Shown here: piece by piece, positions 36,819 through 49,957 of the stretch
Layout: the number at the start of each line of letters is the position of its first letter
Numbering within the stretch: the stretch's first letter is position 1
NCBI GenBank assembly: GCA_902806595.1
Contig: CADCXC010000038.1
Span: forward strand, 2,604,001 to 2,668,000
DNA: 64,000 bases
DNA from: Pyrenopolyporus hunteri
Lineage: Eukaryota; Ascomycota; Sordariomycetes; Xylariales; Hypoxylaceae
Direction of reading: 5' to 3'
Position numbers and translations under genes: made by a program
The notes under the pieces: generated by a model
Told to the model about the DNA's origin: nothing
Database searches by the model: none
What the model saw: only the letters and a program-made list of their open reading frames with translations

Positions 36819-37668
36819 ATGGGTATGTTCTCTCATTGCGTCTGCCTCCGCGGGTCTCCTTGCACCCTTTTAAGATCTATTAGGGGCACCTTTCTATTGC
36901 ATACGTAGTTCATACCTACTAACTATCTCCTAAGCTCAAGCCGGCCCGGTGACAACTCTAGTACCCTTCAGCAACCTGCCTGCGTGCGCCGGTCAATGCG
37001 GTCCTCTTTATGACGCCAATGGTGCTTGTGTACCCCCTGCTGCTCCAGCTGCGGATGAAAATACCTACGGTACCTGCTTTTGCGCCTACGATACCCTCCA
37101 GCCGTTCAAACAGGGAACATCTGGAGTATGCGACGCTCAATGTGCAGGCGAAGCCGGGGGTTTATCGAGCATACAGTCCTGGTTTACAAGTTTCTGTAAT
37201 AATAAGGGCGTAGTCGCCACGACGACAGCTACCTCAGCAACGAGCTCAAGCACAAGCGCTGCAAGTGTAGATAATAATGGAGGCGGTGGTGGAGACTGGT
37301 AAGTTGTTGTTTTTCTGGGGCTATTTTGCTTGCTTCATAGACTAATATCACCACCTGGCAGGATCTCTACGCACTGGCAATGGGTCATCATGATTGTCAT
37401 CGTTGTTGTTGGCATCGCTGGTATCTGGGTCGGGGCTTGCATATGGCGTCGCAAATACCTTAAGAAGAAGGATCGAATGTACGAGCTCGGCAAAGGGCTC
37501 CCAAGCAACGTCGCTATTAACACGCAGGGCAACCTCGTCGGTTCCGGTGCGAGGGATAGTACTTACTCCAATAACCCGGGCATGTTTATGTCGGGTTCTG
37601 GGAGCGCTGGCTACAGCGAAAAGCCGAAGAAGGAACGCAAGAAGTGGACCGTTACCCAACGAACATGA
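36819..37668 (+). CDS. single-pass membrane protein with cysteine-rich N-terminal domain
   Basis: Three exons (36819-36822, 36941-37298, 37362-37668) give 222 residues. The first exon is only 4 bases (ATGG); joined to the second it reads MAGPVTTLVPFSNLPACAGQCG. Residues 1-90 have eight or more cysteines (PACAGQCGPLYDANGACVPP, TCFCAY, VCDAQC, SFCNN), followed by a Thr/Ser/Ala-rich stalk, one membrane helix (about residues 128-148, WVIMIVIVVVGIAGIWVG), a basic CIWRRKYLKKKDR stop-transfer and a 70-residue cytoplasmic tail. No classical signal peptide is seen at the N-terminus. The pattern resembles conserved hypothetical integral membrane proteins of Sordariomycetes; function unknown, perhaps cell-wall or surface sensing. 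Confidence 0.78.
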
Positions 37669-39176
37669 CCAGCACAATCTCAGCAGAATAAGTCCTATCT
37701 CATTCACGACTCTCCTTTACATATTTACGTTAAATCATCTTCACTGCGACGTCGTTTATTATATTACCCCCTACCATCATAGGACTATTCTTCAGCATAT
37801 CATCGTCGGGTTCGAGTTCCACGTAATGGGCGTTAAAGGCGGAAAGGTGGGTTTGGTACGATATCGTACCGATGCGGGTTTGTAGTGTCTGTTTCTTGAA
37901 TAATCAGGCGTGGGGATTGATCTGGATAGACCAAGGCAACGGGTCGGGAAGCATTGGATGGTTTGATATCAGTTTTCGAGTTCCCACCGCCAGCGGGAGA
38001 TATATATGGGAAGCAGAAAAAAAATCCGGCACGGGTTGTGGTAGTTGTTTTCTCGCTGGAACGACGAACGAACATAGCAGGGGTGGGCGTCCACCTCTCT
38101 TCTATACATACAAAGGTTTGCGAATCAATGTTCATTATGTGAGGACTTTTAGTACATAGTCTTGTATTCGATTTTACCTAACAATTCTCACTATATCGAT
38201 CCCGTACCTAAGGCTATAGCCATCTAAATATTAAACATATTGTTTCCATGTGACATGTATGGCAGTAGATGAGATCCTTTTCGAGTCTCAACTAGCAAAC
38301 TAATACTAAACCGTCCGAGGTGTTTCCGCCAAGGGTCATGATAGTGCCCGTCCACTGAGATCGACCGGACGGATCCTTCGCGCCGCTAGACGAGTTCAGC
38401 TGAAAGGAGGAGTACATATACGCGTATTCGGAGGCGTATACAGGCGTATACCTGTGCAACGTATACGTCCGTACCTACATGACGGCCCCCAGCTTCCCCT
38501 TTTCCTACCTGTCTACCTCCCTAGGTACCTAGGCATGTAAGGTACCCGCCGGATATCGGCTTTGGTCATACGGTTGCAAGGCCAAAGCGAGATCTCAGCG
38601 TATTGAAGTCATCCTGCCGTCCCATGCAGATCCGTTTACATTTTTACATTTTTAGCGTTAGTGTCGAGCATACGTACGTGGATGGGTACTTGATGTCTTA
38701 CATTGGGTACCTACATGTAGATATCTTGGGTACATTTTGATTATCCCGTACCCGTTTGTATAGTACCCGAGTGTTTTTACGAACGCCCCAATGAGCGAGC
38801 GCCAAGGAGAGAGAAACCGTCCAGAGAGAAAATAGGTACATATTGTAGGCTAGGCTGGGTAAATGTGCCTGTAAATTTATATCTGTAAATGTACCTAAAT
38901 ACTGGGGGGTCTGTTCTCATAAATGATATTTCGTATTCGTGTGCTCGTGCATTCGTGTATATAGTAAGAGGTACGTATCCCCTCGACGCGTGGTGTAGGT
39001 ACCTACGTGCCGATTCTAGCCCTTTCCCAACGTGAGCCACATGGCCGTGCCGCGCAAAATTGTATTGTACCTAGTAGAAGAAGAAGAAACGGATCCAAAC
39101 TGACTTTTCTAAAAATCCCCGCTCCGATTCTACATCCCCGTTATCCATATTCGCGTTGGCAAAATGTGCGTGATAA
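37669..39176. other. intergenic, no gene seen
   Basis: Open frames at 37833-38159 on both strands overlap each other and look like chance. Contains cctaggtacctaggcatgta near 38,520 and other such motifs. Converging 3' ends of the membrane protein and the debranching enzyme lie here. Confidence 0.6.
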
Positions 39177-42100
39177 CTACTCCATGCCATATTCGGCGGC
39201 GTCCATGTATAAATCAATGAGGCACCCAGCACTCCAAGCCTGCGTGGGGCTCGAATCGCTGCAATACTCGCCATTCTTTTGCGTGAGTTCCGTCAAGCCC
39301 GCCCAGGGACTCTGCTTGATCATTTCCTTGCAGCCGCTCAGGCGCCTCGTAACCTGCTGGAACGCTTCTACGCGCCCCTCCTGGGTGTTTCGCCTCTTGA
39401 GGTCGAACTTGAGAAGGGCACGGAGGAAGAAGCCTGTGGGCCAGAGCCACTCGGGTCCCTGGTGATAGTTCCGGCCTTTGGACGTAGCGAAGTCGGTTGA
39501 GTCCTCGCTGTTTACGTAGTAAGGCCGGTAATTCAAGTCCGCGGGGTCAAGCGTCGCCATACCGGTCGGTCCGCGTAGCACTTTATCTGCAAGGACGAGA
39601 GCGCCTACGGCATGTTCCGAGTCGAAAAGATCGGGAGCAACGGTCATGGCGATAGTGAAGTTAGGTCGCAGCTGGTAATCTTCGTACTCTTTTCCAGAGC
39701 GGTAGAGGTCTTTATAAATACCACGGCGGTTGACGACTTCCGGGTTGATAGCATACTTAGCGTCGTCCGACTCATTGAGCGGTACGTAGTAGCAGTGCTC
39801 GAAATTTGACTTGAGCAGGTCTGCCCAGGCTGAAAAGGTGATCTCGGAGCCGTCAGCTTTCGTCACACCCTTATATGGATACTTGCCGTCGGCGTTGAGC
39901 TTGGCCAGCCACCTGAGAGTACTGTAGAGCAGGCCAGTAATCTCAACTGCAGCACCGTCACGGGGAGTGCCGGGGATTCCCTTAGAGCCAGCACGTTCGC
40001 TCTCGCCCATCTTGTCCATCCACGTTCCACAGTTGAACTGGTTTCCACCGAAAATAATACCGTTCGACCAGTCGACATTCACCTCAATATTGAAGCCCTC
40101 ATCGCGCATCTGCGAGTCGATACTCGGGCCCGCGTTGGCTTCACGGAATTTCAACCCAGAGGCATGACGTTGCAATGCCTCTTGGATAACATCTTGAATT
40201 AGACTCTCTGTTGAATACGCTCTCGGGTCCCCCGAGTCAAACCAGGTATCGTCGTATGGTAGGAAGCGCCGCTTAACTTTTCTGGTCAGGAGGCTCAAGC
40301 CATCTGGTGCGTGCTTGGTGTAATCCTGGATACACTGCAAAAAGAACCAGACGGAATCCCGACTGTTATACCGCGGAAGATTCCCACTGCCGAGAAGATT
40401 AGGGATCATGCCGTGCTTAAGGACACTAGCAAATGCGAATATATGCTCGGCGGCTTCTTCAAACCGACCGGTCCCGAGGTAGAGGCCTCTGAGAGAGATG
40501 AAGACGTCGCGGCCCCAGCATCTCGCCCATTCCACAGCAAAGTGTGGTAGACCAGCAGCCAGTGATGGAACGAGCTTTTTCGGCCAGAGAGACGCAGACT
40601 TGACCAAACCCGTCATCTGTACACTTACCATAGCCAGGCTTTGAAGGAACCACTGGCCGCTTTGGACTTTTTCGTTCATGAGATCCAGGCCTCGTTCCCA
40701 AGCCGCCCTATAAATGGTTCGCACAACAAGCGCAAAGTAGCGTGGTAGGAGGAAACTAGGTATGCTACGAATAGCATCGAAACGCTCCTTGAGCCACGCT
40801 GCTGGTTTAGAGAGATTCGCAAACTCTGGCTGCTGGCTTATCCTTTCGAGACGCCCGACGGTATAATCCAGAGCCCATTGGCCATCACGTAGGTTTTGAC
40901 AAAGGGGATGGGCCAGATTGTTATCCCGGATGATGTCCTTCAAGAGACTCCACCAGCCTTGAAGGCCGGCATACACAATCTTACCAGAGCCTGGTATATC
41001 GTAGGTGCCATCCTTGCCGCCACTACCATCCAGTTCTTCGGGTTCACACCGGTACAGCAGGAAGTTGAGATCAACCAAATTCAGCTCAGCCATGGCATCC
41101 TTAGCTCCGGATGTAACATAGGTATCCAAGCCCGATGAGTGCTCCGCAGCCGGGATCCAGGTTTCGAACAACGCGATACTGCCAGGCGGAAACTTGTCAC
41201 GCACTGTTATGACAGTCTCGTCCGGTTTAGCTTCCATTCGAATACCAGGCAAATCAAGCACACGGCTGGGAAGCCCCCTTAGATATTTCTTGTCGTTTTC
41301 TACATCTTGCTTCGCCTCCTCGCTCACGTCAACCTCTAGCATCCAGCTTCCTAGGTGTCGAGCTTTTGTTCCGCCAAGGCGCACGGCACTAAACGCACCA
41401 TTGCCATTTCCATAGCCAGGATAGGCCGTATGAGCAATGAGGAAATACCCTTTTCTCGACTCAGGATGCACTCTGTGGACCGTAATGTACTGGTCCTCAT
41501 GGTGGATATGCGTCTCGTCATACCCGTCCTTGCCCATCAATGTATGGATCTGATTGAGCAGCTTCTTTACACCACCAATGCCACCTTTGCCGCCACCAAT
41601 CTTAACTTTCTTGGCGGAAGATGACTCGGATGTGTACAACCTAGTCTCGTGCACGAGGTCAACAAGCTTGGGATATATCTCATCATAACCCATAACGCTT
41701 CCCGTAGCGCTAGCGCACATGCAAACCAAAGCAGCGTTTGGTAAGGTGTCTCGTGCGTCTCGTTTCTGCGCGGGAACCTCGTTGTCGTGTGTACAGTCCA
41801 TGAAAAGGGCTTGGACGGGAACTGGCTTGATTGTGCGGATCACCTCCCGGGTAGAAATTTCGTTGAGCCCAGGACTCGTAGGGGCACTACCTAGAGGCCC
41901 CTTTGAGATCTCATCAACCTCGAAACTACCGATAGGACGCCCACCATGACGGTGTACCAGCCTGCTGAGCTCCGCGGTACTCCAGGCCTGCATAGCTTCT
42001 CTAATTAGCGAGCTCAGACCCAACCTCTTCACAAAGACATAATCCATCTCCTCCGACCCTGTGAACAGTTCTGCAACGACATATAAGTTAGGTCGAACGC

Positions 42101-43871
42101 GGCGAGCCTCGTCAAGGATATGCTCCGCAACATGGATTGGCGTAGAATGACAGTTATCGATTCGGAAACCAGCAAAATACTTTGCTAGCATCCGGGCATA
42201 TTTCGTCATATGCTCCCACAGCCATGGGCTGTCTTCAGGACCACTTCCATACCGAAGCTTCACGCAGTCGCCCCAAACGATTACTTCGCGCCGCAAGTAC
42301 ACACGTGATTGAGGTCCCGCATTGTCTATCAGGGCGTTGCCAGCCCAAACCCAACCGTTGTTGACAAGAACCAAGTCTTCGGGTTTGAATTTATCAGATA
42401 CGTCCGCCTTATTCAGACGAGTGAAGTAGGTTTCAATTAGGGGATTGTCCTGGTCAATGGGGCCAAGCTTCGGGCCGTGATCGTCGAGGCGGACATATTT
42501 GATCCTATTGAATAGTTGCTGGAGGATTTCCCCGATCTCCTGGTCGTACTCCTTGTAGAACGGAACATTAACCACGTCCAGAATCTGAACTAGTTTGGTA
42601 CGGATAGCCGCCTCATCTGCTTCGCCCCGGTATTTTCCGAACAGGGCAACGATCAACCCGGCTGACACCTTGGGGTCGATCCGGCGACGGAAGCGTTCGC
42701 CAAGCCTGTCGTTCCCAACCAGGCCATTCTCAACCAAATACTTAGCTTGATCCTCGACGTTGAGCTTATCCAAGTCGTCGCTCGTTGACCCCTCGGGAAC
42801 ACTCAGCTGTCCAGCAGTCCAAGCTTCGATTGCAGCGTCTACATCCCTATCAACATCGAGCGCATAGTATTCCCATAAGCGAATCTCAGAAACGACATGC
42901 TTCTTGATGCCGTCCATGACCTCAATGAGATCTTCCGTCGACTTGAGTTCTTTCGGGTATCCTAGTTCCTCTAACTTGGAGCCGAAGACCAAAAGTTGGG
43001 TATCGAGCAGGTAAGCCGACTCTAGCCAGGGCGCAGTGGTCAGATTGTACCCAGCCTCCGGGTGTTCCAAGAGCCATTTGCTATTGTGCGCCGTGTGATT
43101 GAGAACTATGTCAGTCAGGCTTAGAAGGGAATGGTCATGTTCCAGACTATCCACCATATGCTGTACGTCTTTCTCCCCTTGGGGGAAGCAGTCGGAGTCC
43201 CATCCTAGCTGGTCATACAAACTGTAAGGCGAGTTGGAGGCTCCACGAACTTGGAGGGGGGTGAAATGTATCATATTATACCCACGGCCGCTAATACCCC
43301 GCAGGTGTCTCTCCCAGTCTGTCGGATATTTACCCATGAACTTGCTAATGACCGAAAATATCGACAGCGCCGGTAGCGGCAACGGCCGACCTTCCAGCGT
43401 CAGTCGAGGAGCGACATCGATGTAATACAGCGGGGTTTTTTGGGATTCGACCGAGGCTGACGTTGTTGGGCTGAGGGTGGAAGACAGCTCGGGCAGCTCG
43501 GCGTACGTGGTATAGAAAGCGAAGGCGCCAGCTTCGTAGACGGGGATAGAGATTTCTATTGTTCGATTGAAATCCGGATTCAGCCTGGGGGAGCGGTTAA
43601 TGGAGCGCCCCAGGGGCTCGAGATACGATCGGTTTGCCTACTTGTATTCGCGAAACTGGTCTCTGTGGAACTCAGACCCTCGTTCCGGGATGTTAACCCA
43701 TAAACTACCTTGTCGGCATATAGACGACGTGCCCTCGATAGTAAATCGTATGGTAAAGGGGTCATTAGACCTCGGTGCCAGATAAATATACTCGCCAGCG
43801 ATATCCGGAGCGCCATTATCCTTCAGAGGGAGGACATAGACCTCATTTGAGGTCACCGTTCTAGGAATCAT
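39177..43871 (-). CDS. gdb1: glycogen debranching enzyme (4-alpha-glucanotransferase / amylo-1,6-glucosidase)
   Basis: A bifunctional cytosolic enzyme that removes branches from glycogen: the N-terminal half moves a maltotriosyl unit, the C-terminal half hydrolyses the remaining alpha-1,6-glucose. Two exons (43871-43642 and 43584-39177, intron 57 bp) give 1,545 residues, the normal size (yeast Gdb1 about 1,536). Transferase site: GFRIDNCHSTP with nucleophile D553, VVAELFTG with E582, and FMDCTHDNE near 672-678. Glucosidase (GH133-like) part: EWARCWGRDVFISLRGL around 1095-1111 and NQFNCGTWMDKMGES further on. The large exon has no ATG near its 5' side; the first exon supplies MIPRTVTSNEVYVLPL. 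All catalytic residues are present. The coding strand upstream of the start is pyrimidine-rich (43,880-44,110), typical of a well-expressed fungal gene. Confidence 0.96.
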
Positions 43872-44572
43872 GACGCCGAGTTCGCTCTCCGAGGATCACA
43901 CGAGTCAAGGAGAGTCTAGGGTAGGCCAAGGAGCCGTGAGGGAATTAGGGGAAGGGCCTCTAGGAAAAGCCAAAACGAGAGGGTCATAGGGAGTCAAGCA
44001 AGAGAGCTAGACGAAGGACAAGCCATAGGATAGATATATCAGGGCATCGGACGATGCAATGCGATAGAGGAGGAAAAGACTTGGAGTGAAGAGTCTTTGG
44101 TCTTAAAGGTGGGGCCGGCTACTAAGCTACCTCATGGCGAGCTTAGCGACCTCCCTACCTGATATTGGGCTTGCAACGCAGCCGGAAGTGACGTAATGAC
44201 TACCCGGGTAGGGCACCTAGCACGGTAACATATCTAAGATAACCCCACAGCTGGGTTGTTCCTAGCCAGCGGGGCTAACGAATAACCCCGAGTACCTAGG
44301 TAGGTACTATATCGTACCTATCGCAACAGTACAACACAACTACCAACGATGCGACGCAATCCCAAGCTCACCCAAGCTCGCCCAAGCCCTAGATTAAGTT
44401 AGGCCCTTATGCGCTCCCTAAGCACACCCAGGACTATTTTCACTCTCCTTCGCGCAACAACTCCATTTCGTTCTCACTTCAACATCCTCATCCATCGTCC
44501 ATCGATTTCTGGTTGTTATTGTCGAATACTCCAAATGCCCGTAGTGAACTAAAAGCAAGTAAGCATGTAGCG
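43872..44572. other. debranching enzyme promoter and leader
   Basis: The plus strand is purine-rich at about 43,880-44,110, which is CT-rich on the coding strand, the usual leader type. A three-fold cccaagctc-like repeat lies at about 44,361-44,392, and gtacctaggtaggtac near 44,292. Confidence 0.55.
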
Positions 44573-45124
44573 TTAGCAAATAGCCGATAATGAGTCGCAT
44601 TCAACAGCATTCTCACTTCGGTGGCTAGGGCATGGCATCTTAGTTCCAGGGGTGAAAAGGGTGTTGCAGAATCGGCAGAGACGGGGTTCTGGGGGAGTTA
44701 GTTCAGTGGCCTCAGCTGCCTTTTTCCTGTTCTCTTCCTGTTTCTTTCTCTCCTCCTCCTCTTCTGCCTTTTTCCTCTGCCTCTCCTTCTCTTCTTCCTC
44801 TTTCCTTATCTCGTCCTCGATGCTCCTTCGCGGCATACTAAACGACCCGCCGCGCCCTCGGCCCCGTCGACCCCGCTGCTGTCGATACGGATGGTATCTG
44901 CCCGGCGATCCGTCCGTCGAGGAGCTCGTTTGGGGTGGAGACGGTGGGGGCGGCAGCGTAGGCCGGGACTGCCCCGGAATTGGGAGGGGGACGCCTCTAT
45001 ACGGAACCCTTTTGCGACGAGGCGTCTGGGTGACCTGCTTATTCGTCGACGCCGCCCGGCGCTTAGGGGTCGTCTGGTTTTCGGCCGGCTGGTCTGTAGC
45101 CTCGGTCTTTCCTAGGCCCTTCAT
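44573..45124 (-). CDS. hypothetical basic/coiled-coil protein with C-terminal Cys cluster
   Basis: A 183-codon frame. The N-terminal half is proline- and arginine-rich and disordered, with an RGG-like stretch (QQRGRRGRGRGG, about residues 84-95). Residues 105-140 form a charged helix of Glu/Lys/Arg repeats (a probable coiled coil). The C-terminus has CRFCNTLFTPGTKMPCPSHR (about 150-169), a possible C-x2-C-x12-C zinc-binding patch. An overlapping opposite-strand frame is its low-complexity mirror and less protein-like. I do not recognise a family. A GTGAGA site after SHRSE could be a donor, so the last 14 residues may be wrong. Confidence 0.5.
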   Translation of the reverse strand: MKGLGKTEATDQPAENQTTPKRRAASTNKQVTQTPRRKRVPYRGVPLPIPGQSRPTLPPPPSPPQTSSSTDGSPGRYHPYRQQRGRRGRGRGGSFSMPRRSIEDEIRKEEEEKERQRKKAEEEEERKKQEENRKKAAEATELTPPEPRLCRFCNTLFTPGTKMPCPSHRSENAVECDSLSAIC

Positions 45125-48068
45125 ATCGTCGGGAGCTATAGTTGCGATTATGAGAGCGAAGAGAGTTCCAGTCTTAACGCTTCCGCTGCGTTTAGTCCGA
45201 GACCTAAGTGGGTAGATACAAAACTAAGATACCTAGGTAGGTATGTAGGTACGTATATTAAGAAATATGACAGTTATTGTTATCACATACTTAAGGGGGA
45301 GGTAGCCAACGAGAAAGGTGAAGGTAAGAGAAAGATATGATTAGACCAATGGCGGGAAGTAAACCACTATACGGCTCCTGCCAGATTGCTTGGCTACGGC
45401 TACAGCTACGGCAACCGTGAGGTGGTTTAGCCCAAGTAGAGCTGTAGCTGTGGAAGGAGGCAGTAGGTACGGGGTGGTTTACAGCCACATCACGTACATT
45501 AGGCACCTAGACTATCCCTTAGTAGGTAGGGGCGCAGGTAAGTAGAAGGAACCTCTAACGTTCTTACACGTAGGCGTAGCCTAGACGCGACTGTACAAAG
45601 TGCCTAACTCAGAAGTGACGTAGATAGGTACATATCCCAATATGGTCCATAGATGTTGGTCCCATGTACTTTAGCTCATTCCCAATATGACAATAATACC
45701 TAATATACGAGGCCTCTCTACCTGGGTTAGGTGGGTACCTAGATAGGTAGGTAGGTAGGTAGTTATCCCGTGCTAATGTCGGATTTTTATAAATATTCGT
45801 TTGTAATATAAAAGGGGCAAATAATTGGTGGTTCAATAACACTTGAAAGAAATAAATCCAGATGAAATCAAAAATATTAACGGTATAAAATGGAGGTTCA
45901 TAATACCTGGGTAATTACCTCGTACAACAAGATATAAACTAGAGGGTGATGAAAAACGACATGGTACCTAGTTGCGTGAAGCACCCTAAATTTGCTGTGG
46001 ACCTACGAATATACGATATGTATAGACGATAGGAACTCATCGTTTCCGTATCTCGGGTTATCCCTCCAATAATATGGGTTTAAGTCTAGCGGGATTTCTA
46101 TTCACTAAAGGAGAACGAACATACCTGAGGTAGGTGAGTAGGTATAAATGCCTAATAGTGTTCTCTCCCTCACCAGTTACAACTTGAAGTTAAAGTAACT
46201 CTTAGTAAATAAATAGTATCCAAGAGGATATTAAAGTGATTAGGGGATTAATTTGGGTTATTCTTTATTACCTATATAGGTATATATCCTTAATCAAAGC
46301 GCTCGTAAAAATCATTAATCTTAGCCCTATAGGTCTATTCTCACCATTAACACCGTACACCTAATCCCTAGTGGGCTCATCGCCGTGAAGAGCCGTGCGT
46401 TGCGGTAGATGGGGCCACAAAACCGGAACCGTGTGCTGTCTTTGTAGCGTCTACCATCCCAAGAGCATGGTAAGGGCCGTGGCGGTTCTGATCCTGTATC
46501 CAAGTATCCACAACCTTCCCGTGGTCGTGGAAAGAATACTGGTGGCATGCTTGGGTATCGCGCTTTTGCCATTGGTCCCGGGATACCGGAACCATCGATG
46601 GCTTAGCGTTAACGCCATCAGAGCATAAAGCTTCTATGGGGGCATTAGCAGCGGTGCTTCGAGTGATTAGGTATACTCTAATTACCCCGAGACTCGCTCG
46701 AATCCTCCGGCTTTGAGCTCTCCGAGTGATTTATTAACGACATGTTAGGCAGAGAAGGCTTTGGCGTATAGGATAAGAGAAGGTTTGTATGTAGTGGTTT
46801 AAAAGCTTTTATCAATGTCCTCTTTTTGAGATGAAAGACGTCTGATCTATGAGGATATTACAATAGTAATAGTGGTGGTGGTAATTTTCTAGGTAACCCT
46901 CAAGCGTACCGGGCGCCTACCTAGGTAAGGCAGGAGCCCTTTTATATATAATAAACATACCTAGAGATCACGAGGTTCACACTTTAGGGGGAGTGCTATC
47001 TTAAAACCTCCTGGATCGAGGTAAACACATAAGTACTATGTTAGATGATCTGTCAACAGTGGGAAAGATTCTATTAGGAGCTCGCCACGAACCAATGCAG
47101 GCTGGCGATCCCCAGGCCCTAGACGAACCAGAAGGCGTCCGTCCCCGTCCTTTCCACATGGACGCGTATTCAGCTTTCCATCCGCCTGTAGGTACAAGGC
47201 CACGAAGTTGGGTCTTAAAACAGCTTCTAGCCCTTTCAGCGGCCACGATCGAATCGGCCGGGCCGAAATCGAACATTTACGAAAAAAAAAAAAAAAAAAA
47301 AACTCAACGCCATTTTCATTCCACTGGTTGCTTTTTGTGGGGAAAGAAAAGGGGGCTGGGGAGGTCCGACGTTCTTTGGGAAGCGAAAAGGATAAGGGGG
47401 CTCGCATTGGCTTCTAGATCGCAAAATACAATCATACTCTCTCTGACAGCTTTAATATTCCACTGCCCCTCTCCGCCTAGAATGTGAGTTGCACTCGATC
47501 TCGTACGACCATCCATCCCACGTAGAAAAATAGTGTGTTGAAAGCATACCTCTGTACGACAAGGGGGACTATATTGTCCTATTTCTTCGGAATTTGTCAG
47601 CAGAATGTCAGCTCTAACCCTCATTGTGGCGCACTGGCGGAGGCCTCTTCGTGTAGTTCCCAATAAGGCGTCCTTTTTCATGGAGTGTTCCTAACATCGT
47701 CGGCTCCTTGGTTCTTCAACCTGGATTAGCTAGATATACAGGGTGACCACCACGGCGAGAAGCAATGGCTTTACTACCGATATCCTTTTGAATAAATAAG
47801 ACGTCGCTATCGAGCCAAGCTGACGAGGCAAGCCCATACTGACGACTCGATTCATGGAGATACATATTTCGCCTGCTATATAGGTAGGTAGGTACCCAGG
47901 TATAGGTATAATACCTATAACAAGGAACAGTCCCTAGACGAGATGGATGGGGGCCAAACATCTGATACTATAATTGAAATAGACATACCCATTAAGGGTA
48001 TTACTGGGTTCCTTAACTCTGGTTCGGGTACGCCCTGTGTCACCCATTGGTAACCTGATGACGTACGC
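45125..48068. other. long intergenic stretch with A21 run
   Basis: Nearly 3 kb without a convincing gene. It contains ggtaggtaggtaggtag at about 45,745-45,762, a run of 21 A at 47282-47302, and a minus frame at 46377-46595 with a somewhat protein-like stretch (FHDHGKVVDTWIQDQNRHG) that I cannot assign; it may be a remnant. The frames around the A run are low-complexity. Confidence 0.55.
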
Positions 48069-49957
48069 CTACTCCTTTTTATGGAATGTTTCCTGAGCCA
48101 GAGAAGGCTCACCACTTTCCAAGGCCTCTATATGGAACTCCACGGGGATGACTCCCAGCCGTGCCGCTTCCCCAGGTGTAAAAGTGCCATAGAAATCCAC
48201 TTCATCGTACTCGCCCACCCCGGAGATAGGCGATAACTTATTCAAAGCAAGGAATATCATTGCACTGGTGAAGAAACCTGAATACAAGAACAACGTCAGA
48301 GTGCTATGGGGTCGCAAGCCTATTTACGGTACCGGGTACGCTTACCTGCGAAGAACGCCATAAAATATAGCTCAAACAGTGCCCTAGGTGCGCCTGTATC
48401 TTGGTTGACGGTAACGATAAGGCCACCAATGGTTGGTATCCAACCGCAAACCCACGCGACAACCGCTCGCCAGTTAATACCGTTCCAGTACCAGTATGAG
48501 GAGTATTCTGTGGAGTATAAATGAGATAGACGAATCTTACGTCCTCGTACGAGGTAAAAGTCGGCTGCCATCAGACCCATTACCGGCGATAGGAACACAG
48601 AAAATGAGCTTAAGACTTGGATAAAGGTGACAGCCCTGTTGACAAGCTGCCAAGGTTGGACAACCCATGCGGCAACGAAAGTAATGACGGCACCCCTCCG
48701 TATGTTAATGTAATGAGGCCACAGCCCGGCAAGATCAATGCCGCCAGATACGGCATTGCCACAGATATTCTCGAACATGCTAGTCAACGCAAATCCGAAT
48801 GAGAGGAAGAACACGCCGGCTCGGGCTGCCGAAGACCCGCTCCCGCTAGCCATCATTGTCATTAGAAGGTCTGGCGGGTTCCAATACACCTCACCGTAGA
48901 TCTTCTGGGCTGCACTAGTAGTCACTAGGCCGACGACGCATACGAGAACTCCGGTGATCCATCCCGATGTAATCGTTCCAATTATATAAGCCTTCCGATT
49001 CCGTGCATATCGAGAAAAATCGGACCCGTTAGTGATCCCGGCGGCGACACTGCCAACTGATTGATTGATACCGGCCATTAAAAGCCAGGATACATTCCAC
49101 TGCGAACCCCCTGGGAGCGCTACGCCGGTGTTCAAAAGAGGGCCGACACCTTTCGCCGTCGACAAGGCCCATATCATCATGGCGAGCATGCCTGATGCGG
49201 TATAGGTGGACGTGAACAAGAAGGGAATCTTGAATTTCTCCGGCGGGATCCAAAGCAGCGGGGTCGATAAGACCCAGAAAACGATGAAGCCGACGAACTG
49301 GTCACCAGTAGCGGGTAGGCTCTCAGGCAAGAAGTTTCGCATCCTAGCGAATGAAGGGAAAATGGCCGTCAAGCAGACAGTGACGAGTCGTCCGCCATTC
49401 CAACATTGTATGGCGTTCCAGATAAAATTGAGCAAAATTCGCTGCAACAAGGGTATGTAACTGGCTCGCATTCCCCACGTAAAGCGGTTCTGGATTGTGA
49501 AGCCAATGTGCCACTTGAGCCCGCACCAAGCGATCAATGCCGAGAAAAGAGATACCAGGAACCGGCTGATGACGATGATCACCATGGCTTGGGGCACGGA
49601 TAGCCCCTGTGCTACATGCAAATTGAGCGGTAAGATCGGGTGGCGGGTAATCATTAGCTAAAAGGCTTACTTAGGAAAGTATTTGGAGTCTGCCAGTTCG
49701 TGATGTTCAGCGACGACAGAGTCCAGAATCCGAAGTAATGAAACCATCCTAATCGCGTCGTAAGTTAAGTATCGATGATGGCGCGGAGTAATAGTTGATG
49801 GACTATTGATGGACTCACCCCAAGTCCTTCGGCTTGGTGGTAAAGGGATCAAGTCACGATTACTCCATCGATCAGTCTGCTCATGTAGGGTCTCGTCGCC
49901 GTGTAGACGAACTTTCTCCTTGACGTTCTCGAATCGAGATCTCAAACCAACAGCCAT
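48069..49957 (-). CDS. NCS1-family nucleobase/allantoin-type permease
   Basis: A plasma-membrane symporter of the nucleobase:cation symporter-1 family (Fur4/Dal4-like). Four exons join in frame: 49957-49819, 49748-49671, 49611-48346, 48277-48069, giving 563 residues. Motifs: WSNRDLIPLPPSRRTWGW then NITNWQTPNTFLTQGLSV (built over two splices), WCGLKWHIGFTIQNRFTWG, and GITNGSDFSRYARNRK, the NCS1 DF(S/T)RYA element; about 12 hydrophobic helices follow the family layout. The frame is open upstream with no ATG other than the one chosen (MAVGLRSRF). Substrate could be uracil, allantoin, hydantoin or a related ring. It is divergent from the hydantoinase gene 1.3 kb away, which favours hydantoin-like uptake. 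Confidence 0.9.

Noticed and set aside
44652..45215. Plus-strand frame of 187 codons
   Set aside because: Antisense mirror of the Glu/Lys-rich minus-strand frame, giving runs of S, F and L; less protein-like than the minus-strand reading.
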